From positions 1 through 43,799 of IMG/VR virus record IMGVR_UViG_3300035698_003583: a stretch of DNA of 43,799 nt, one strand, 5' to 3'. Positions within the stretch are counted from its first letter, which is position 1, and every line of letters begins with the position of its first letter. The DNA comes from a virus. Below the pieces are notes generated by a model. The model saw nothing but the letters and a program-made list of their open reading frames with translations, searched no databases and was not told where the DNA came from. Below, one piece after another: positions 41,720-43,799 of the stretch. The position numbers and the translations under genes are program-made.

Positions 41720-42019
41720 ATGCGAGTGGTAATGTTAAAAGAAGAAAAGGGGTCACCCAACGGCATCCTGGTAAATAAGTATTTACTCGGTGAGGTGTAT
41801 GATATGCCGGAGAAACTGGCAAATGTCTTTATAGATATCGGTTCAGCTCGGGAAGCACAGCGGGAAAGAAAAGATGCAGGTGGTGCGCCGATGAATAAGG
41901 CTGTGACACCGGAGGTTATACCCGCTCCTGAGGTAAGAACCGATGAAGACAAGATGCCAGATGCAGTGGTTAAGAAGGGGAAGAAAAAGAAAGATAAACC
42001 GTCTCGGAGAGAATATTAA
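41720..42019 (+). CDS. Hypothetical protein before the head-tail connector
   Basis: This 99-residue protein follows AAGGAGGG. The first part (MRVVMLKEEKGSPNGILVNKY, MPEKLANVFIDIGSARE) resembles small phage proteins at this position; the second part is a charged, proline- and lysine-rich tail (KKGKKKKDKPSRREY). It may be a minor virion or assembly protein. Confidence 0.5.
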   Translation: MRVVMLKEEKGSPNGILVNKYLLGEVYDMPEKLANVFIDIGSAREAQRERKDAGGAPMNKAVTPEVIPAPEVRTDEDKMPDAVVKKGKKKKDKPSRREY

Positions 42020-42021
42020 TT

Positions 42022-42624
42022 ATGTCTCTTATTAATCGACGACAGCCTAATCATGGCAACCTGATATTCGAGGTTGCCTGTGTCCCTGAGGTTGAGCCTA
42101 TCACAGCGGCTGAGGTTAGAGCCTACGGTAAGATAGATACGACGGCGGAAGATGCCACGCTGGGTAAGATGATCACCGCTGTACGTGCCGTAGCCGAGGC
42201 ATGGATGGGCAGAGCACTTATTACCCAAGAAATAACTGCCAGTTTAGATTGGTGGCCGGGCAGCGGAGTGGTTAAACTTCCCCGGCCACCCCTGATCGAA
42301 ATCGTATCGATCAAGACCGTTACTGAAGGAGGGGTTAAAACCAAATATTCCACCGACAGCTATTACACACGGTTGGATACCACTCCTGGTCAGATTGTGA
42401 TTAAAAATGGAGCTTCGCCCCCGATTAATACAGATCGTTCACACGGTGGGTACGAGATTATATACGATGCCGGTTATGGCGATAAGGTTGCGGATGTGCC
42501 GCAAGGGATAAAGAGTGGGCTGCTCGAATGGGTATTATTCGCGTATGAGAATAGAGTGGTTGATCGTGAACCACCGGCAGACGCTATGCCATTACTTGGA
42601 CGTTATCAACTAAGGCGGGTGTGA
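42022..42624 (+). CDS. Head-tail connector protein (gp6/gp8-like)
   Basis: This 200-residue protein has the phage connector pattern: VEPITAAEVRAYGKIDTTAEDATL, ITAVRAVAEAWMGRALI, LPRPPLIEIVSIKTV, and VPQGIKSGLLEWVLFAYENR. It would sit under the portal ring. Order portal-protease-capsid-connector is canonical. Confidence 0.8.
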   Translation: MSLINRRQPNHGNLIFEVACVPEVEPITAAEVRAYGKIDTTAEDATLGKMITAVRAVAEAWMGRALITQEITASLDWWPGSGVVKLPRPPLIEIVSIKTVTEGGVKTKYSTDSYYTRLDTTPGQIVIKNGASPPINTDRSHGGYEIIYDAGYGDKVADVPQGIKSGLLEWVLFAYENRVVDREPPADAMPLLGRYQLRRV

Positions 42625-43103
42625 TGTACGCTTTTGCACGAAAGAAGAAAAAGGCAACGAGGAATAAGTGGGCAGCGCCTCAATTGAGATATCAGGTTCA
42701 GATCAGGGAGCCTTCTCAAGAAGAGGAATCCTCTGGTGGATTTGATCTTGGGTACACCGTGCTTAAAACGATATGGGCAGGCATTATAGCCGTATCGCCT
42801 AATAAGTATACACGGTACTCGTCGGTTGAAGATTTATCCTCAGTCAGTCATGAATTTCTTATCCGCCGTAGCGCGGTAGATGATCTTCATACGAGCTATT
42901 CCGCTGGGTATTCCGCCGGGTATAATACTATTCCCGATCTTATGCCGCTGAAAAGCACGATGTCTTTCTTTCTTGAACAGAGCAGCACAGTTAAAGGGCG
43001 GTTGTTTAAAATTCAACGACTGATGGATAAGGATGAACGGCGAGAGAATCTAATAGTCTTATGCGAAGAGGTAGAGGAACGTGGAACAGGTAATCCAGGA
43101 TAA
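42624..43103 (+). CDS. Head closure (head-tail adaptor) protein
   Basis: The ATG at 42624 overlaps the connector stop by one base and follows AAGGCGGGTGTG. The 159-residue product has RYQVQIREPSQEEESSGG, TVLKTIWAGIIAVSPNKY, SHEFLIRRS and KGRLFKIQRLMDKDERRENL, the layout of head-closure proteins of the SPP1 gp16/HK97 type. It seals the portal after packaging. Confidence 0.75.
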   Translation: MYAFARKKKKATRNKWAAPQLRYQVQIREPSQEEESSGGFDLGYTVLKTIWAGIIAVSPNKYTRYSSVEDLSSVSHEFLIRRSAVDDLHTSYSAGYSAGYNTIPDLMPLKSTMSFFLEQSSTVKGRLFKIQRLMDKDERRENLIVLCEEVEERGTGNPG

Positions 43104-43114
43104 AAGGAGTGGCC

Positions 43115-43558
43115 GTGACAAGAGGATTTAGCGTAGAGTTAAAACCAGATGAGGCGAAAGTTTTATTCGCACTCAAAGGGTTTAATCAAGAAGCACTTGA
43201 TGCCGTACATTATCGCCTCGTACAGGGCGCTAATAATATACGCAATGAGATGATTATTTCCATGCGTGACACTCCCAAGTCCGGCAAGAGATATAAACGG
43301 GGGAAACGCTGGCATATAGCATCATCCGAGGGTAATCCTCCTGCGGTTGATAGTGGTCAGTTGCTGCGTAGTATAGTGATGGATGTACGTGTAGATGAAG
43401 TCGAGGTCGGTGTAAAAAGTGGAGCACCCTATGCACCTTATTTAGAAGAGGGCACGAAGAAAATGAAGAAGCGGCCTTTTTTAGTTCCGGCAGTTGAGTC
43501 CGAAGTTCCTAAAATTGAACGTAGAATTATTAACGATCTTGAGAGGATGAAGTTATGA
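43115..43558 (+). CDS. HK97 gp10-family tail assembly protein
   Basis: The GTG at 43115 is used, 5 bases after AAAAGGAG; the in-frame GTG at 43109 overlaps the site. The 147-residue product has NNIRNEMIISMRDTPKSGKRYKRG, GNPPAVDSGQLLRSIV, KSGAPYAPYLEEGTKKMKKRPFL. These are the gp10 family marks of siphoviral head-tail junction proteins. Confidence 0.82.
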   Translation: MTRGFSVELKPDEAKVLFALKGFNQEALDAVHYRLVQGANNIRNEMIISMRDTPKSGKRYKRGKRWHIASSEGNPPAVDSGQLLRSIVMDVRVDEVEVGVKSGAPYAPYLEEGTKKMKKRPFLVPAVESEVPKIERRIINDLERMKL

Positions 43559-43799
43559 GACTGGGATTAATCGTATTACGCCTGAGAGCAACTACTGAAA
43601 GATTTGTTAATCGTGTAGGCGGTGTGGCCGAATATGCTTACGCTCGTGATAATACACTTGCGAATGAAATGGCATTTGTAATCCCAATTCAAGATATGGC
43701 ACCGGCTAATGATTATGACAATACGATTCAACAGCCACTGACTGAACAGTTTGGTGTAATAGTTGCGGTCAAGAACGATAAGGACTTCAAGGACAAGAC
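43555..43799 (+). CDS. Tail-completion protein, cut by window edge
   Basis: The ATG overlaps the previous stop (ATGA); only the first 81 residues are present. MRLGLIVLRLR ... VGGVAEYAYA and AFVIPIQDMAPAND followed by QPLTEQFGVIVAV match the early part of Mu gp37-like tail-terminator proteins. Tail genes probably continue to the right. Confidence 0.6.
   Translation, partial: MRLGLIVLRLRATTERFVNRVGGVAEYAYARDNTLANEMAFVIPIQDMAPANDYDNTIQQPLTEQFGVIVAVKNDKDFKDK

Noticed and set aside
1-43799. Lysogeny or integration genes
   Set aside because: No integrase, excisionase or repressor motif was recognised; the genes may lie outside the window, so a temperate lifestyle cannot be excluded.

Overview
The window is part of the genome of a tailed double-stranded DNA phage (Caudoviricetes). 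The diagnostic genes are small and large terminase, HK97-type portal, SPP1 gp7-like head morphogenesis protein, HK97-type prohead protease, HK97-fold major capsid protein, head-tail connector, head-closure protein and HK97 gp10-like protein. The host is probably a bacterium with an outer membrane. Genes are preceded by Shine-Dalgarno sequences of the AAAGGAG type, there is a sigma-70 region 2-like protein, and several proteins carry Sec or lipoprotein signal peptides. The host cannot be named from the sequence. Both window ends cut through genes. I saw no integrase, repressor, tRNA, CRISPR array or obvious lysis cassette.

Layout. (1) Positions 1-11430 are a tightly packed leftward arm of about 30 mostly tiny genes. 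It holds two winged-helix, initiator-like proteins (1-518), several small zinc-binding proteins, a toprim primase (2622-3494), an SF2 helicase (4427-6043), a sigma-like protein split over two overlapping frames (6623-7158), and a hexapeptide-repeat beta-solenoid protein (8069-8692). A conserved 34-bp intergenic element appears twice in full and once in part, each time at what looks like a transcript start. (2) Positions 11431-12650 are a 1.2-kb divergent control region without convincing genes. It contains four copies of a 21-bp iteron-like repeat, inverted repeats, a small terminator-like hairpin and possibly a gene relic. (3) From 12651 everything runs rightward: terminase genes, small virion or membrane proteins, and a 1059-residue tail protein with an intact calcineurin-like phosphoesterase domain. 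Next come a 1674-residue serine-repeat protein and a run of proteins with signal peptides and LamG- or Ig-like folds (24887-28686). (4) Positions 28808-35158 are a glycan-modification cassette: two GT2/GT27-like glycosyltransferases, three FkbM-type methyltransferases and three members of a second glycosyltransferase-like family, one separated from its partner domain by a frameshift. A Tad2/DUF2829-like small protein is embedded in it. (5) Positions 35175-43799 are the head module, ending inside a tail-completion gene.

How it may work together. Leftward genes replicate the genome and may redirect host transcription. Rightward genes package DNA and build the virion. The roughly 20 kb inserted between the large terminase and the portal looks like a host-interaction island. 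The most interesting idea is that the serine-repeat protein is a mucin-like virion or surface glycoprotein built by the neighbouring glycosyltransferases and capped by the methyltransferases. This is inference: the sequence shows the parts and their proximity, not the reaction.
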